Shown here: in pieces, positions 23,826-33,775 of the stretch
How the letters are laid out: each line of letters begins with the position of its first letter
How positions within the stretch are numbered: the stretch's first letter is position 1
Source: Bacillota bacterium
GTDB lineage: Bacteria > Bacillota > Clostridia > Christensenellales > CAG-138
DNA: 56,094 bases
NCBI GenBank assembly: GCA_023435025.1
Contig: JAEYSE010000066.1
Coordinates: 1-56,094 of the forward strand
Direction: 5' to 3'
Translations under genes and position numbers: made by a program
The notes under the pieces: model-generated
What the model was told of the DNA's origin: nothing
The model's database searches: none
The model's input: the letters and a program-made list of their open reading frames with translations, nothing else

Positions 23826-26345
23826 ATGAAAAAGAGGGGCCTTCTCGTCAAAAACCTGTTTCAGGAGATACGGCTCACACGCGCCCGTTTTTTTTCCATC
23901 GCCGCCATTTCCATGCTAGGCGTCGCGGTCTTTACGGGCTTGCGCGCCACGGGGCCCGATATGATGCTCACCGGCGACGCATACTTGGATCAACTGGCCC
24001 TTTCGGATATTCAGGTGATGTCGTCTGCGGGGCTCACGCCCGAGGATATTCGGGCTCTTTCAGATATTCCCGGTGTGAAAGCGGTGGTTCCCGGCCTGCA
24101 GGCGGATGCGCTGATGCGGGCCGAAGACGGCGGGGATACGGAACTCAATATACGTCTGCTTTCCATGCCGTTTGCGCAGGAAGACGAGCACCCTTCCGGC
24201 CTGTTCCGGTTGCCGGAGTATGCCATAGATCCTGAGCCGGATCATACCCTCAACCTTGTCCAGCTCACGGATGGGCGTATGCCGCTTGACGATCATGAGG
24301 TGGCGCTTGATGCTCAGGTGGTAAAACACATGGCAGTGCATATTGGGGAGTGGATGCAGTTTCAATCCACGGGCGGCAGTGTGCGGTTGCGCGTGGTGGG
24401 GTTGATTGAATCCCCCAAGTATATGTCCTCCGCGGAACGCGGTAAAAGCACTGTGGGCCGGGGTGTGAGTGACGGGTTTGCCTACGCCTCGGGGAACGCT
24501 CTTACGAAGCTTGGCACCCGGCTTCCCGCAATGGCACTTTTGACGGCTCGTTATACCCATGCGGATATCGTGGTGGAAGGCGCAAAAGGGCTCAACTGCT
24601 TCTCTGAAGAATACCGGCAAATGGTTTCTGCCGTAATGGACCGCCTGGAACAGTACGGGGAAGAGACGGGTGATACCTGGTATGTGCAGGGGCGGGATTC
24701 TAACCCCGGCTATGAGGATTACCGGCAGAATACCGAGCGTATTTCTGCCATAGGCCAGACATTCCCGCTGATGTTCTATGTGGTGGCGGCGCTCGTTTCT
24801 CTCACCACCATGACGCGCATGGTGGAGGATGGCCGCGTACAGATCGGCACCCTCAAAGCGCTCGGGTATTCGAGCGCCGCCATAGCGGGCGGATATTTTT
24901 CCTACGCGGCGCTCGCGACCCTGCTTGGCGGGATATTGGGAAGCATGGTGGGGTTCCGCCTGTTTCCTACAATAATCTCAAACGCCTACGGCGTGTTTTA
25001 CCGCCTGCCCGATTTTCAGACGCCGTATCACTGGAACATCGCGTTTGATGCCTTATTGTTTATTACCGCATGCACCACGGGTGCTGCCGTCTCCGCATGC
25101 ATCAGCACGCTCAGGGAGGTTCCTGCGGCAATCATGCGGCCCAAGGCTCCCAAGGCCGGAAAACGTATATTCCTGGAGCGTATCGGGTTTGTATGGAAGC
25201 GCATGAGCTTCACCACCAAGGTGACCGCCCGCAATCTTTTGCGCTACAAAAAGCGCTTCTGGATGAGCACGATCGGCATTGCGGGGAGCTGCGCGCTGTT
25301 GGTCACGGGCTTTGGCATGATGGATTCCATATTCGGTATCAACGACCGCCAGTATACCCAAATCATGCGTATGCAGGTGCAGGCGTATTCCTATGAGGCC
25401 ATGGATGACTCGGATTGGGAACAACTATTGGGCGCGCGGGATCCGGAAGGAAAGATCAAGGGTTTTATGCTGGTGCACGATAAGGCCATGGACATTGAGG
25501 ATGAGGAAAAGGGGGACCGCAGCGTCCATTTCGTGATGGTGCAGGACCCTGCGGCGCTTCGGCCGTTCATTGACCTCAAACGCCCGGGCGGGCAGCCGTT
25601 GGATATTCCCGATGACGGCGTAATTGTGACCAGCAAGATTGCGGAGCTCTATGGGCTCAAGGCAGGCAGCGACCTTACGCTTACTTCCGGCGCCACAAGC
25701 TACAAGCTGCGCGTAAGCGCTATTGCAGAGAACTATGTCATGCACTATGTGTTCGTCGCCCCTGCCTATTATCAGGATGTGACGGGGCGGGAGCCGCAGT
25801 ACAACGGCGTGCTTGCGCATATGGAGGATACCACGGATGCGGCTGAAGACGCGCTTGCGGCGTCGCTGCTTGCGGATGGGCGGATGTACTCGGTCAACTT
25901 TACTTCGGGGATGCAGAACTCGCTCTACGATAATTTGAGTTCCCTCAATTATGTCGTGGGAGTCATTATACTTTGCGCCGCTGCGCTTGCGTTTGTGGTC
26001 ATGTTCAACCTGACCAACATCAACCTGACCGAGCGCAGACGGGAGCTTGCGACACTGCGTGTGCTGGGGTTTTATGATAAGGAGCTCTACAGCTATGTGT
26101 TCAGGGAAAATAATGCGCTTGCTTTTATCGGCGCATTGTTCGGGCTTTTGTTGGGCGTGTCCATGCACCGTTATGTCATTGCCACCACGGAGGTGGATAT
26201 CGTGCGATTCGTGCGGGAAATTAAGCCCCTAAGCTATGTCGTCAGCTTCGCGCTCACGCTTGCGTTCTCCTTTATGGTCAACATCATGATGCAGCGCAAG
26301 GTCCGCGAGGTGGATATGGTGGAATCCTTAAAAAGCGCCGAATAA
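23826..26345 (+). CDS. Large FtsX-domain ABC permease
   Basis: An 839-residue membrane protein, starting MKKRGLLVKNLFQEIRLTRARF. One membrane helix near residue 25 is followed by a large extracytoplasmic domain, then three helices (about 315-435) forming the first FtsX unit. A second helix/large loop/three-helix block follows from about residue 490 to the end (VVGVIILCAAALAFVVMFN, NINLTERRRELATLRVLGF, FALTLAFSFMVN). The NLTERxxELATLRVLGF motif is characteristic of FtsX permeases. Two FtsX modules in one chain are usual for the long Firmicute type. The start at 23826 lies one base after the ATPase stop; a longer frame overlapping the ATPase is rejected. Confidence 0.9.
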   Translation: MKKRGLLVKNLFQEIRLTRARFFSIAAISMLGVAVFTGLRATGPDMMLTGDAYLDQLALSDIQVMSSAGLTPEDIRALSDIPGVKAVVPGLQADALMRAEDGGDTELNIRLLSMPFAQEDEHPSGLFRLPEYAIDPEPDHTLNLVQLTDGRMPLDDHEVALDAQVVKHMAVHIGEWMQFQSTGGSVRLRVVGLIESPKYMSSAERGKSTVGRGVSDGFAYASGNALTKLGTRLPAMALLTARYTHADIVVEGAKGLNCFSEEYRQMVSAVMDRLEQYGEETGDTWYVQGRDSNPGYEDYRQNTERISAIGQTFPLMFYVVAALVSLTTMTRMVEDGRVQIGTLKALGYSSAAIAGGYFSYAALATLLGGILGSMVGFRLFPTIISNAYGVFYRLPDFQTPYHWNIAFDALLFITACTTGAAVSACISTLREVPAAIMRPKAPKAGKRIFLERIGFVWKRMSFTTKVTARNLLRYKKRFWMSTIGIAGSCALLVTGFGMMDSIFGINDRQYTQIMRMQVQAYSYEAMDDSDWEQLLGARDPEGKIKGFMLVHDKAMDIEDEEKGDRSVHFVMVQDPAALRPFIDLKRPGGQPLDIPDDGVIVTSKIAELYGLKAGSDLTLTSGATSYKLRVSAIAENYVMHYVFVAPAYYQDVTGREPQYNGVLAHMEDTTDAAEDALAASLLADGRMYSVNFTSGMQNSLYDNLSSLNYVVGVIILCAAALAFVVMFNLTNINLTERRRELATLRVLGFYDKELYSYVFRENNALAFIGALFGLLLGVSMHRYVIATTEVDIVRFVREIKPLSYVVSFALTLAFSFMVNIMMQRKVREVDMVESLKSAE

Positions 26346-26392
26346 TATCCCGGTATCGGGGCCCTACCCGTTTCTTTTAAAAGTATGAAAAT

Positions 26393-26417
26393 CATGGTCC
26401 GGCAAAGCTGGACCATG
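26393..26417. other. Strong hairpin in the operon gap
   Basis: CATGGTCCGGC (26393-26403) can pair with GCTGGACCATG (26407-26417) over an AAA loop: 11 bp with one G-T pair. It is not followed by a T-run, so it is not a normal terminator. It lies between the permease and the next gene of the unit and might stabilise or process the transcript. Confidence 0.5.
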
Positions 26418-26443
26418 GAAAGAGCAAGAAAAGGAAAATTGTT

Positions 26444-28132
26444 ATGAAGCGATCCACAAGAATTGTCGCCGCCGTCATCGCCCTGGTATTTTTGCTGGGT
26501 ATCATATTCATGGTCGTCATCATGGCGTCCTATGCCATGCAAAAGGGCGAAAAGAGCGAGACCGTCTATATCTCAACGGATGCGGACGGTAACATAAAAT
26601 CCATGCTTTCAAGCGTGTATCTCACAAACCCCGGAAAGCTCGATACCATACGGGATACAACCACGCTTACGAATATTGAAAACCTGATGGCCTCCGAGCC
26701 GCCCAAGGCGGAAGACGGAGGTTATGTGTTTGCAGCCGAGGGCGAAGACGTGGCCTATCAGGGAACGGCAAGCGGGGAACTGCCGGTTTCGGTCATTATA
26801 AGCTATACGCTCAACGGAAAACCGGTTACGGCGTCCTCGCTTGCGGGCTTCACAGGCCGCATCGGCATTACGGTCCGCTTTGTGAATAAAAGCCTTGTCG
26901 CTACCGACGTCAACGGGGAAAGCGTACAGCTCTATACGCCTTTTACGGCCATCGGAATGCTTACTCTACCGGAAAGCGCCCAGAATATCGTTTGCGAAAA
27001 CGGTAAGGTGGCAAACGAAGCAGGCACCACAACTGTGACCGCCGTACTTTTCCCGGGCCTGGCGTACAATTTCGATACCGACGCGACCGGCAGGCTCGCG
27101 GAAAGCTTTCGGGTGGAAGCGGACGTCACGGATTTTGAATTTGACGGTGTCCGCGCGGTGATCATGACCGGCCTTGTGGAGGCTGGCGATCTTGACGATG
27201 CGGAGGACATTGCCGATTTGATGAACGGCATCGACGATATGAGCGCTGCGGGGGACGAACTTACGGATGGTACGAGCAAACTCTATCGCGGCGCACGGGA
27301 TCTAAGCGATGGCTTATACGAATACCATGACGGCGTTGCAGAACTCAATTCCGGCATGTGGGAGGCGATCGACGGCAGTGGGGAGATCGTTTCCGGCATG
27401 AGCGAATTGGTTTCCGGTATCTCCGACCTGAAAAAGGGAGTAGCCCAACTCTCCGACTCGTTGGATAATCCGGGCTCCTCCGGCGGAACGATGGATACCG
27501 GAGAACTACAGCAACAGCTTGCGGCTCTGGGGCTTTCTCCGGAACAGATGACGGGGGTGGTCGCAATCGTGCAGAAGACGGCGGCAGCCGCTTCCGCACA
27601 AACGGCCTCCGCCATTGTTTCGGGCGTTAAGGGCGGGCTTTCGAAGCTTGAAAGCGGCGCTGCAGAGCTTCAGGACGGCGCGTCCGAACTGGGCGGCGGC
27701 ATGCGGCAGGTGCACAACGGGTTTATTGAGCTGGGGAAAGGCACATCAACTCTTGCTTCAGAAGGAGAAAAGCTTGTGGACGGCGCGGGCGAGTTGGTAG
27801 ACGGTATCCGTAAACTGAAAAACGGAGTCAAGGAGCTCAATGAGGAAGGACTGCAGCAGCTTGCGGAGGAAACAGGCGGCATGCGCGTGGCGCTGGACCG
27901 CAAGGATGCGGTCGTTCGCCTGGGGGAAGCATACCAAACGTTCACCGGCTTGCCGGAGGGGATACATGGAACCGTGCAGTTTGTTTACGAAACGGAGGGT
28001 GTATTTCAGCCCAAGCCGCTTGCGCAAACGCCTTCCTCCATGGAAGATGGCGTGAAAGAGTATGTCAAGGGGGAAGAACCCGGGTTTTTTGAGGCGATTT
28101 GGGCCTGGATCAAGGAGCTTTTTGGCGGCTGA
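26444..28132 (+). CDS. Membrane-anchored Leu/Gly-repeat protein (YhgE-like)
   Basis: 562 residues. One N-terminal membrane helix (about residues 7-28), an extracytoplasmic beta-rich part (about 35-250), and a long helical part with many repeats of the form L..G...L..G (DGTSKLYRGARDLSDGLYEY, SGAAELQDGASELGGGMRQV, DGAGELVDGIRKLKNGVKEL). This decoration is shared with YhgE/Pip-type proteins often encoded next to FtsX permeases. The usual C-terminal block of membrane helices is missing; instead the chain ends in an amphipathic stretch WAWIKELFGG. RBS AAAGGAAAA. Likely part of the same envelope system as the permease upstream; exact role unknown. Confidence 0.75.
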   Translation: MKRSTRIVAAVIALVFLLGIIFMVVIMASYAMQKGEKSETVYISTDADGNIKSMLSSVYLTNPGKLDTIRDTTTLTNIENLMASEPPKAEDGGYVFAAEGEDVAYQGTASGELPVSVIISYTLNGKPVTASSLAGFTGRIGITVRFVNKSLVATDVNGESVQLYTPFTAIGMLTLPESAQNIVCENGKVANEAGTTTVTAVLFPGLAYNFDTDATGRLAESFRVEADVTDFEFDGVRAVIMTGLVEAGDLDDAEDIADLMNGIDDMSAAGDELTDGTSKLYRGARDLSDGLYEYHDGVAELNSGMWEAIDGSGEIVSGMSELVSGISDLKKGVAQLSDSLDNPGSSGGTMDTGELQQQLAALGLSPEQMTGVVAIVQKTAAAASAQTASAIVSGVKGGLSKLESGAAELQDGASELGGGMRQVHNGFIELGKGTSTLASEGEKLVDGAGELVDGIRKLKNGVKELNEEGLQQLAEETGGMRVALDRKDAVVRLGEAYQTFTGLPEGIHGTVQFVYETEGVFQPKPLAQTPSSMEDGVKEYVKGEEPGFFEAIWAWIKELFGG

Positions 28133-28198
28133 ATAAAAGGAATTGCTTTCATGATACATGCAGGAGGCATCCGTTTCATATGCTCCATGTAGGAGCAA

Positions 28199-29266
28199 AT
28201 GGGGGGCGGGTGCTTTTTGTTGAAAAAAAATGAGAAACACAACGGATTGCGCTTTAAAAAAGGGTATCTTGCGATCCTTTTGATGTGTTTGCTCCTGGGC
28301 GGCGCTCTATTGTGCCTGCCTAATGAGGTTGCGGACGCCAACTCATCTTCTTCCGGGGGAGAGGAAGAGAGCAAAGAGGATTATATCCATTGGGTGGAAT
28401 TCGGCGTCCCGCTTGAAGTGCTGGAGCAGGCGTATCATTATGACGTGGAATCCCATAAGGATGGAGGCGTCAGGCTGAATTGGGTTGAACTTTTGGCCTA
28501 TACCGCGGCAAAGAACGGTGGCGTGTTCAAAAAAGGCAAAAAGAGTGCAACGATGGACGATTTGGTGGAACGCCTGCGCAATGGGGAACGGCTGGAGGAA
28601 ATCACCGACGGTATGCGTTACTGGACCTATTACAAGGAAGCGTATACGGCCATACTCGCCCAGTTCGTAGGCGAACACGATGCGGTGCAGGATGGAAAAC
28701 CCATCACCGAATACGGGCTCAAAGTATATTCTCCGGTCGCCAAGGGCTACAATTTCGGGCATTATGACGATTTCGGCAACCCCCGAACCTACGGGTACAA
28801 ACGGCTGCATTTGGGCAACGACCTGTGCGGCTCCATTGGTATGCCCATCATCGCGGTAGAAGGCGGGGTGGTGGAAAAGCTGGGCTGGAATCAGTATGGC
28901 GGCTGGCGCGTAGGCATAAGAAGCTACGACAAGCTGCGGTACTACTATTATGCGCATTTGAGAAAGGGCAGCCCCTACGCGGAAGGCTTGCAGGAAGGGT
29001 CGGTTGTCCGCGCGGGGGACGTCATAGGCTACATGGGTATGACGGGGTACAGCACCAAGGAGGACGTCAACAACGTAAAGGTGCCGCACTTGCATTTTGG
29101 ACTGCAGCTGATATTTGACGACAGCCAGATCGATGGCACCAACCAGATCTGGATCGACGTATACAATATTGTGCGGTTTTTGGAGCGCAACCGCATGCCG
29201 GTGGAAAAACTTGAAGGCGGCGGTTATATCCGGGCGGACGGGCTTGCGCAGGAGGTAACGGAATGA
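28199..29266 (+). CDS. Membrane-anchored M23 family metallopeptidase
   Basis: About 355 residues with a basic N-terminus and one membrane helix (YLAILLMCLLLGGALLCL). The C-terminal domain has the LytM/M23 zinc motif: HLGND (His and Asp) and the later HLHFGLQL, with the YAHLRKGS segment between. It should cut peptidoglycan cross-bridges or stem peptides outside the cell. The ATG at 28199 has AGGAG unusually close; TTG at 28220, after a G-rich run, is an alternative start. It overlaps the next gene by ATGA, so peptidase and deacetylase are made together. Confidence 0.85.
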   Translation: MGGGCFLLKKNEKHNGLRFKKGYLAILLMCLLLGGALLCLPNEVADANSSSSGGEEESKEDYIHWVEFGVPLEVLEQAYHYDVESHKDGGVRLNWVELLAYTAAKNGGVFKKGKKSATMDDLVERLRNGERLEEITDGMRYWTYYKEAYTAILAQFVGEHDAVQDGKPITEYGLKVYSPVAKGYNFGHYDDFGNPRTYGYKRLHLGNDLCGSIGMPIIAVEGGVVEKLGWNQYGGWRVGIRSYDKLRYYYYAHLRKGSPYAEGLQEGSVVRAGDVIGYMGMTGYSTKEDVNNVKVPHLHFGLQLIFDDSQIDGTNQIWIDVYNIVRFLERNRMPVEKLEGGGYIRADGLAQEVTE

Positions 29267-30144
29267 AGGCGGCTGTCCGGTTATTAAAAAAACGCGCCGT
29301 GGGTTTGCTTTCGGCTTGCGTTGCGCTTTTTGTATTCGTGCTGCTGTTTGAGGACGGCGGGGTGGTGGAGGTAATGCGGGCGGATGCGATTTCGACGGTA
29401 CCGCTGCCCATTATCATGTACCATGCGGTTCTAAAGGACCCACAGCGCGCAAACGATTATACCGTTTCCCCGGCGCTATTGGAAGAAGACCTGCTGTACC
29501 TGAAAAACCAGGGATATACCGCAGTACTTCCCAGGGATTTGGTGGATTATGTAAACGGTAAGGCGGAGCTGCCGGATAAACCCGTGATGATCACGTTTGA
29601 CGACGGATACTATAACAATCTTGTTTATGTTCTGCCCATACTTAAGCGCATGGATATGAAAGCGGTCGTATCCGTCGTGGGCAGCTATACCCAAAAAGCT
29701 TCGGATCTGATGGACCAAAATCCGGCTTACGCGTACCTTACATGGGAAGATATCTGTGCCCTAGAAGAATCGGGGCGGGTGGAGATTGCTAGCCACACCT
29801 ATAAGCTGCACACCAACCAGAACGGGCGGTCAGGCGTAAAGCGCAAATCATGGGAACCCAAGGAGACGCACGAGGCTATGCTAATAGCGGATATCGACAC
29901 ATTCCAAGACGAGATGGAGCAACACTGCGGGCTATTGATTGGCACATTTGCATATCCGTTTGGTTTCTGGGATAACGACACCGAGGCGGTGTTGCGAAAA
30001 GCAGGCTTTTCCATGACTCTGACCTGCCGGGAACGTATGAATTTCATAGAACGAAATCCCGCGAGCCTCTATCATTTGGGCAGGTATAATAGGCCAAGCG
30101 GCGTATCAACGGAGGAGTTTATGGAAAAGGTGCTCAAAGAATAA
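29263..30144 (+). CDS. Polysaccharide deacetylase, membrane-anchored
   Basis: A 293-residue carbohydrate esterase family 4 type protein. One N-terminal membrane helix (about 12-30), then the NodB-fold domain with PIIMYHAV, ITFDDGYYN (the catalytic/metal Asp pair), EIASHTYKLH (metal-binding His residues) and FAYPFGFWD. It probably removes acetyl groups from peptidoglycan or another wall glycan. Coupled by ATGA to the M23 peptidase, which supports a cell-wall remodelling role. Confidence 0.9.
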   Translation: MKAAVRLLKKRAVGLLSACVALFVFVLLFEDGGVVEVMRADAISTVPLPIIMYHAVLKDPQRANDYTVSPALLEEDLLYLKNQGYTAVLPRDLVDYVNGKAELPDKPVMITFDDGYYNNLVYVLPILKRMDMKAVVSVVGSYTQKASDLMDQNPAYAYLTWEDICALEESGRVEIASHTYKLHTNQNGRSGVKRKSWEPKETHEAMLIADIDTFQDEMEQHCGLLIGTFAYPFGFWDNDTEAVLRKAGFSMTLTCRERMNFIERNPASLYHLGRYNRPSGVSTEEFMEKVLKE

Positions 30145-30220
30145 AGCATATCCACAAATTTCCGCTGTGTGGTATACTGTGTACAATTTTATTGTTAACA
30201 GATTCAGGAAGGGGTGCCAT

Positions 30221-30778
30221 ATGGAAGAACGCCCGGATATTGTGGTTCTTCGGGACGTGGGGGAGGACGACCTTCCTTTGTATTACGCTATGTACGCAAG
30301 CCCCGAGGTCATGCGGTATACGCTAATTGACGCATGCCAAAGCCTCGAAGCGTACCGGCCATATTTTGAGCGTACGCTCGAAGACAACAGGAAGCCCGAC
30401 AGGCTGCTGTATGAATACGCTGCTTTGCTGCCGGATGGCCGGCCAATCGGCATGGGCAACATCAAGCTTTTAAAAGCCGACCCCGGCAATGCGGAAATCG
30501 GTTATATGCTGCTGTCGCCCTATTGGGGACAAGGCTATGGTACCAATATTGCACAACAGCTTATCCGTATGGGCTTTATGGATCTTGGTTTAAAAAAGGT
30601 GGTCGCCTGCTGCAACGCGAACAATCTCGCATCCGAGGCCGTTATGAAGAAGTGCGGCATGCGGCGCGAGGCCATATTCAAGGCCGTGCGGTATAAAGGC
30701 GGGGAATGGCAGGACGAACTGCGGTACGCCATTACATATGCAGATTGGAGCAAAATGACGCATGGAAGTACGATCTGA
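30221..30778 (+). CDS. GNAT family N-acetyltransferase (RimJ/RimL-like)
   Basis: A 185-residue acetyltransferase with the acetyl-CoA loop LLSPYWGQGYGTNIAQQLIRMGF and the KKVVACCNANNLASEAVMKKCGMRREA segment typical of the RimJ/RimL subgroup. Substrate is not predictable. AGGAAGGGG precedes the ATG at 30221; the longer frame to 30167 is not supported. Its 3' end overlaps the acyltransferase gene by 17 nt. Confidence 0.85.
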   Translation: MEERPDIVVLRDVGEDDLPLYYAMYASPEVMRYTLIDACQSLEAYRPYFERTLEDNRKPDRLLYEYAALLPDGRPIGMGNIKLLKADPGNAEIGYMLLSPYWGQGYGTNIAQQLIRMGFMDLGLKKVVACCNANNLASEAVMKKCGMRREAIFKAVRYKGGEWQDELRYAITYADWSKMTHGSTI

Positions 30779-31865
30779 AACCATAGCGCGGGTACAACGC
30801 AACTATGGAGTAGACTGGCTGCGGACAAGCTGCATTCTGTTGCTGTTCCCCTTCCATACGGCGCGGGTATTTGACGGTTGGGAGCCAAATTACATTAAGG
30901 ATACGGTCAATTCTTTCTCTTCCTGGTTTGTGCTCCTGACGTCCTACTGGTTTATGCCGCTGATGTTTGTCATAGCGGGCATATCCAGTTATTATGCGCT
31001 CCAAAAACGCACTTCCGGGCAATACCTGAAAGAACGCTTTGTGCGGCTTATGGTGCCCTTTTTGTTTGGCATTCTTTTGGTCGTACCGATCCAAGGGTAC
31101 CTTGCCCGCGTACAGCAGTTCCGGTACACGGGAGGGTACTTTCGCTTCCTTTCATCTTACTTTACAAATTTTTCAGACCTTACCGGCTATACCGGCAGCT
31201 TTACGCCGGCTCATCTGTGGTTTTTGCTCTACCTCTTTGTTATCAGCGCGGGGCTTTTGCCCGTTTTATTGCGTATTAGAAGAAACGATGGGGACAAACC
31301 GAGTTTCTGGGGCAAGCCCTCGGCGCTTATTTTTGCGTTTGTGCCGCTGACCATTGCGAGCGCGCTGCCCGGCGTCGGTGGAAAAAATCCGTTTTACTTT
31401 GCTGCGTTCTTCCTGTTGGGGTATTGGATTGCGCACCGAAATCTGATGGATACAATAAAGAAGTACCGTGGGTGGTTTCTCATTGGCGCTTTATTCTTGG
31501 GAGCGTGCTTTATGCTGATAGGGTCGCGGTTGCAGTTTGCTTCCGGGTATAGCATGCAGGCGGCTGTTGTCGCGTTGCTCAGGGATGCAGCTGCCTGGCT
31601 CATGATACTCGCGCTTGTCGGGCTGGCGCAGGCGCATTGCAATAAACCCGGCAGAGCGCTTAATTACAGCAACGGCGCGTCGTTTCCGGTATATATTCTG
31701 CATCAGTCCGTCATGATGGCGGTCGCGTTTTATGTGGTGCCTTTGCCGCTGCCGTCTTGGGGCAAATTTCTGCTGATTGCCGTGGGTTCTCTGCTGTTCT
31801 CCCTTGCGGGGTATGAGATATTCCGGCACTTCAAAGCAACGAGGTTTGTATTGGGCATGAAATAA
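30762..31865 (+). CDS. Acyltransferase 3 family membrane protein
   Basis: A 367-residue polytopic protein with about ten membrane helices. It opens with NYGVDWLRTSCILLLFPFHT, holding the R and the H of the acyltransferase-3 family (OafA/WecH-like), which O-acylates surface sugars or lipids. The substrate is unknown. It ends in FRHFKATRFVLGMK. Translation probably is coupled to the GNAT gene upstream. Confidence 0.85.
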   Translation: MEVRSETIARVQRNYGVDWLRTSCILLLFPFHTARVFDGWEPNYIKDTVNSFSSWFVLLTSYWFMPLMFVIAGISSYYALQKRTSGQYLKERFVRLMVPFLFGILLVVPIQGYLARVQQFRYTGGYFRFLSSYFTNFSDLTGYTGSFTPAHLWFLLYLFVISAGLLPVLLRIRRNDGDKPSFWGKPSALIFAFVPLTIASALPGVGGKNPFYFAAFFLLGYWIAHRNLMDTIKKYRGWFLIGALFLGACFMLIGSRLQFASGYSMQAAVVALLRDAAAWLMILALVGLAQAHCNKPGRALNYSNGASFPVYILHQSVMMAVAFYVVPLPLPSWGKFLLIAVGSLLFSLAGYEIFRHFKATRFVLGMK

Positions 31866-31916
31866 GCTCTATAATCCCTGCATGATTGAAAGGAAACAGG
31901 AGAATGGACATTGCAG

Positions 31917-31956
31917 ATCCCCCAACCGCAGGACAATAGAGCTGCGGTTGAGGGAT
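31917..31956 (+). other. Long stem-loop, possible terminator
   Basis: ATCCCCCAACCGCAG (31917-31931) pairs with CTGCGGTTGAGGGAT (31942-31956): 14 of 15 bp, 10-nt loop. Only a weak T-rich tail (TTTCGTATATTTC) follows. It lies after the acyltransferase gene and before the ABC exporter, where a terminator is expected. Confidence 0.5.
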
Positions 31957-32089
31957 TTCGTATATTTCAGATGAATGGGCAACAAAGGCAACCTATCCGG
32001 GCTATGCATTGAAACCTTAAGAACGACAGGTTATACTGTACGGTATGTACGCATGCATATAGCGCATGCAGGCCTGATTCGGAGGTATC

Positions 32090-33775
32090 ATGAAGCTGTT
32101 GTTTCGAATGATGGGGGATGCGAAGCGGTTTAAAGGGCTGTATATCATCGCCATCCTCTCCACACTGTTTATGACCATACTGAACCTTGCGGCACCCAGG
32201 GTGTTGTCTGAAATCACAAAGACCCTGACTGCGGGGCTTCAACAGGAATCGCTGCAAAAAATCCTGTATCTAACGGCGGTGCTTGCTGGTATTTACCTGC
32301 TGCGCGTACTGTTCCGTTACGCCAGCAATTATTACGCCCATGTCGCAGCGTGGAATCTGGTGGAAAGCGTCCGGGTGAAGCTGTACCAGAAGATTCAAAG
32401 CTTTTCCATGCGTTTCTTTCATGAACGCCAGACGGGGGATTTGATGAGCCGCGTCGTCAACGATACGGCGACGTTCGAGCTATTATACGCGCACATCATA
32501 CCCGAAATGCTCACCAACTTCATCACGCTTGCGGGCGTGCTCATTATGCTTCTGTCCATCAACGTGAAGCTTGCGTTATTGACCTGTATTCCGCTACCGC
32601 TGATCGCATATGCAGGCTATATGTTCATCACAAAGATACGTCCGCATTTTCGCGTAGCGCAGGGGAAACTGGGCGCGTTAAATTCCAAACTGCAGGACAA
32701 CTTTTCGGGAATCCATGAAATACAGGCGTTCGGACAGGAGCGGTGCGAGGAAGAAAGCATCGGCGCACAGGCGCGCAGCTACACCAGCGCGATATTGAAA
32801 GCGCTGCAGAAAAGCGCCATATTCCATCCTTCGGTGGAGTTCTTTTCCGCAATCGGGACGCTGATTGTGGCAGGCGTGGGCGGAGCGCTTGCGTTAAGGG
32901 GAGAAATGGACGTTGCGGATATCGTAGCGTTTTTGCTCTACCTTGCGCTGTTTTATGCGCCCATCACCGGTTTTGCAAAACTTATTGAAGATACCCAGCA
33001 GGCCTATGCGGGGGCGGAACGCGTCCTGTCGGTTATGGACGCGCCTTCAGATATTGTGGATGAGCCGGATGCAGAGGACATCGGCGCGGTGCAAGGGAAA
33101 ATTGAGTTTGATAACGTGCAGTTCGGCTACGAAAAGGATCAGGAAGTGTTGCGAAACGTTAGTTTCACCTGTGAGCCCGGGCAGATGATCGCGCTCATCG
33201 GTCCCACCGGCGTAGGAAAGACCACTTTGACGCAGCTCATATCCCGCTTCTATGATCCCATTTCCGGGCAGGTGCTGATAGACGGCAAGGACATCAAACA
33301 CGTTACCATAGAAAGCCTGCGACGGAACATCGCGCCTGTCATGCAGGATACGTTCCTGTTCTACGGCACAATCGCGGAAAATATAGGCTACGCGGTGGAA
33401 AACGCCACAATGGAGGATATCATTGCAGCCGCAAAGGCGGCGCATATCCATGAGGACATCATGGCCATGACAGATGGATATGAGACCCGCGTCGGGGAGC
33501 GCGGAGCGCGCCTTTCCGGCGGGCAGAAGCAGCGTGTGGCAATCGCCCGCGCGGTGCTGCGGCGCGCCCCCATTATCATATTGGACGAGGCCACGGCCTC
33601 CGTGGATGTGGAGACCGAGCGCGAGATACAGAGCGCGATCAACGAGCTGGCGGGTTCCTGCACCATCATTGCAATCGCGCACCGCCTGACGACGATCCGC
33701 AACGCGGACAAGATATTTGAGCTGAAGGACGGCAGGCTCACGCAAGTGGATAAATCCACTCTGAACTTCGAATAA
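32090..33775 (+). CDS. ABC exporter, fused membrane and ATPase domains
   Basis: A 561-residue half-transporter of the MsbA/LmrA type. Residues 1-310 form the six-helix exporter domain with the HERQTGDLMSRVVND coupling region. The ATPase domain has Walker A GPTGVGKTT, signature LSGGQKQR, Walker B IIILDEATASVD and the H-loop IAHRLTTI. No second half-transporter is nearby, so it probably acts as a homodimer. Substrate unknown (lipid, peptide or drug). GGAGG precedes the ATG. The last 24 bases of the gene are copied 580 bp downstream as part of the tandem duplication. Confidence 0.92.
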   Translation: MKLLFRMMGDAKRFKGLYIIAILSTLFMTILNLAAPRVLSEITKTLTAGLQQESLQKILYLTAVLAGIYLLRVLFRYASNYYAHVAAWNLVESVRVKLYQKIQSFSMRFFHERQTGDLMSRVVNDTATFELLYAHIIPEMLTNFITLAGVLIMLLSINVKLALLTCIPLPLIAYAGYMFITKIRPHFRVAQGKLGALNSKLQDNFSGIHEIQAFGQERCEEESIGAQARSYTSAILKALQKSAIFHPSVEFFSAIGTLIVAGVGGALALRGEMDVADIVAFLLYLALFYAPITGFAKLIEDTQQAYAGAERVLSVMDAPSDIVDEPDAEDIGAVQGKIEFDNVQFGYEKDQEVLRNVSFTCEPGQMIALIGPTGVGKTTLTQLISRFYDPISGQVLIDGKDIKHVTIESLRRNIAPVMQDTFLFYGTIAENIGYAVENATMEDIIAAAKAAHIHEDIMAMTDGYETRVGERGARLSGGQKQRVAIARAVLRRAPIIILDEATASVDVETEREIQSAINELAGSCTIIAIAHRLTTIRNADKIFELKDGRLTQVDKSTLNFE

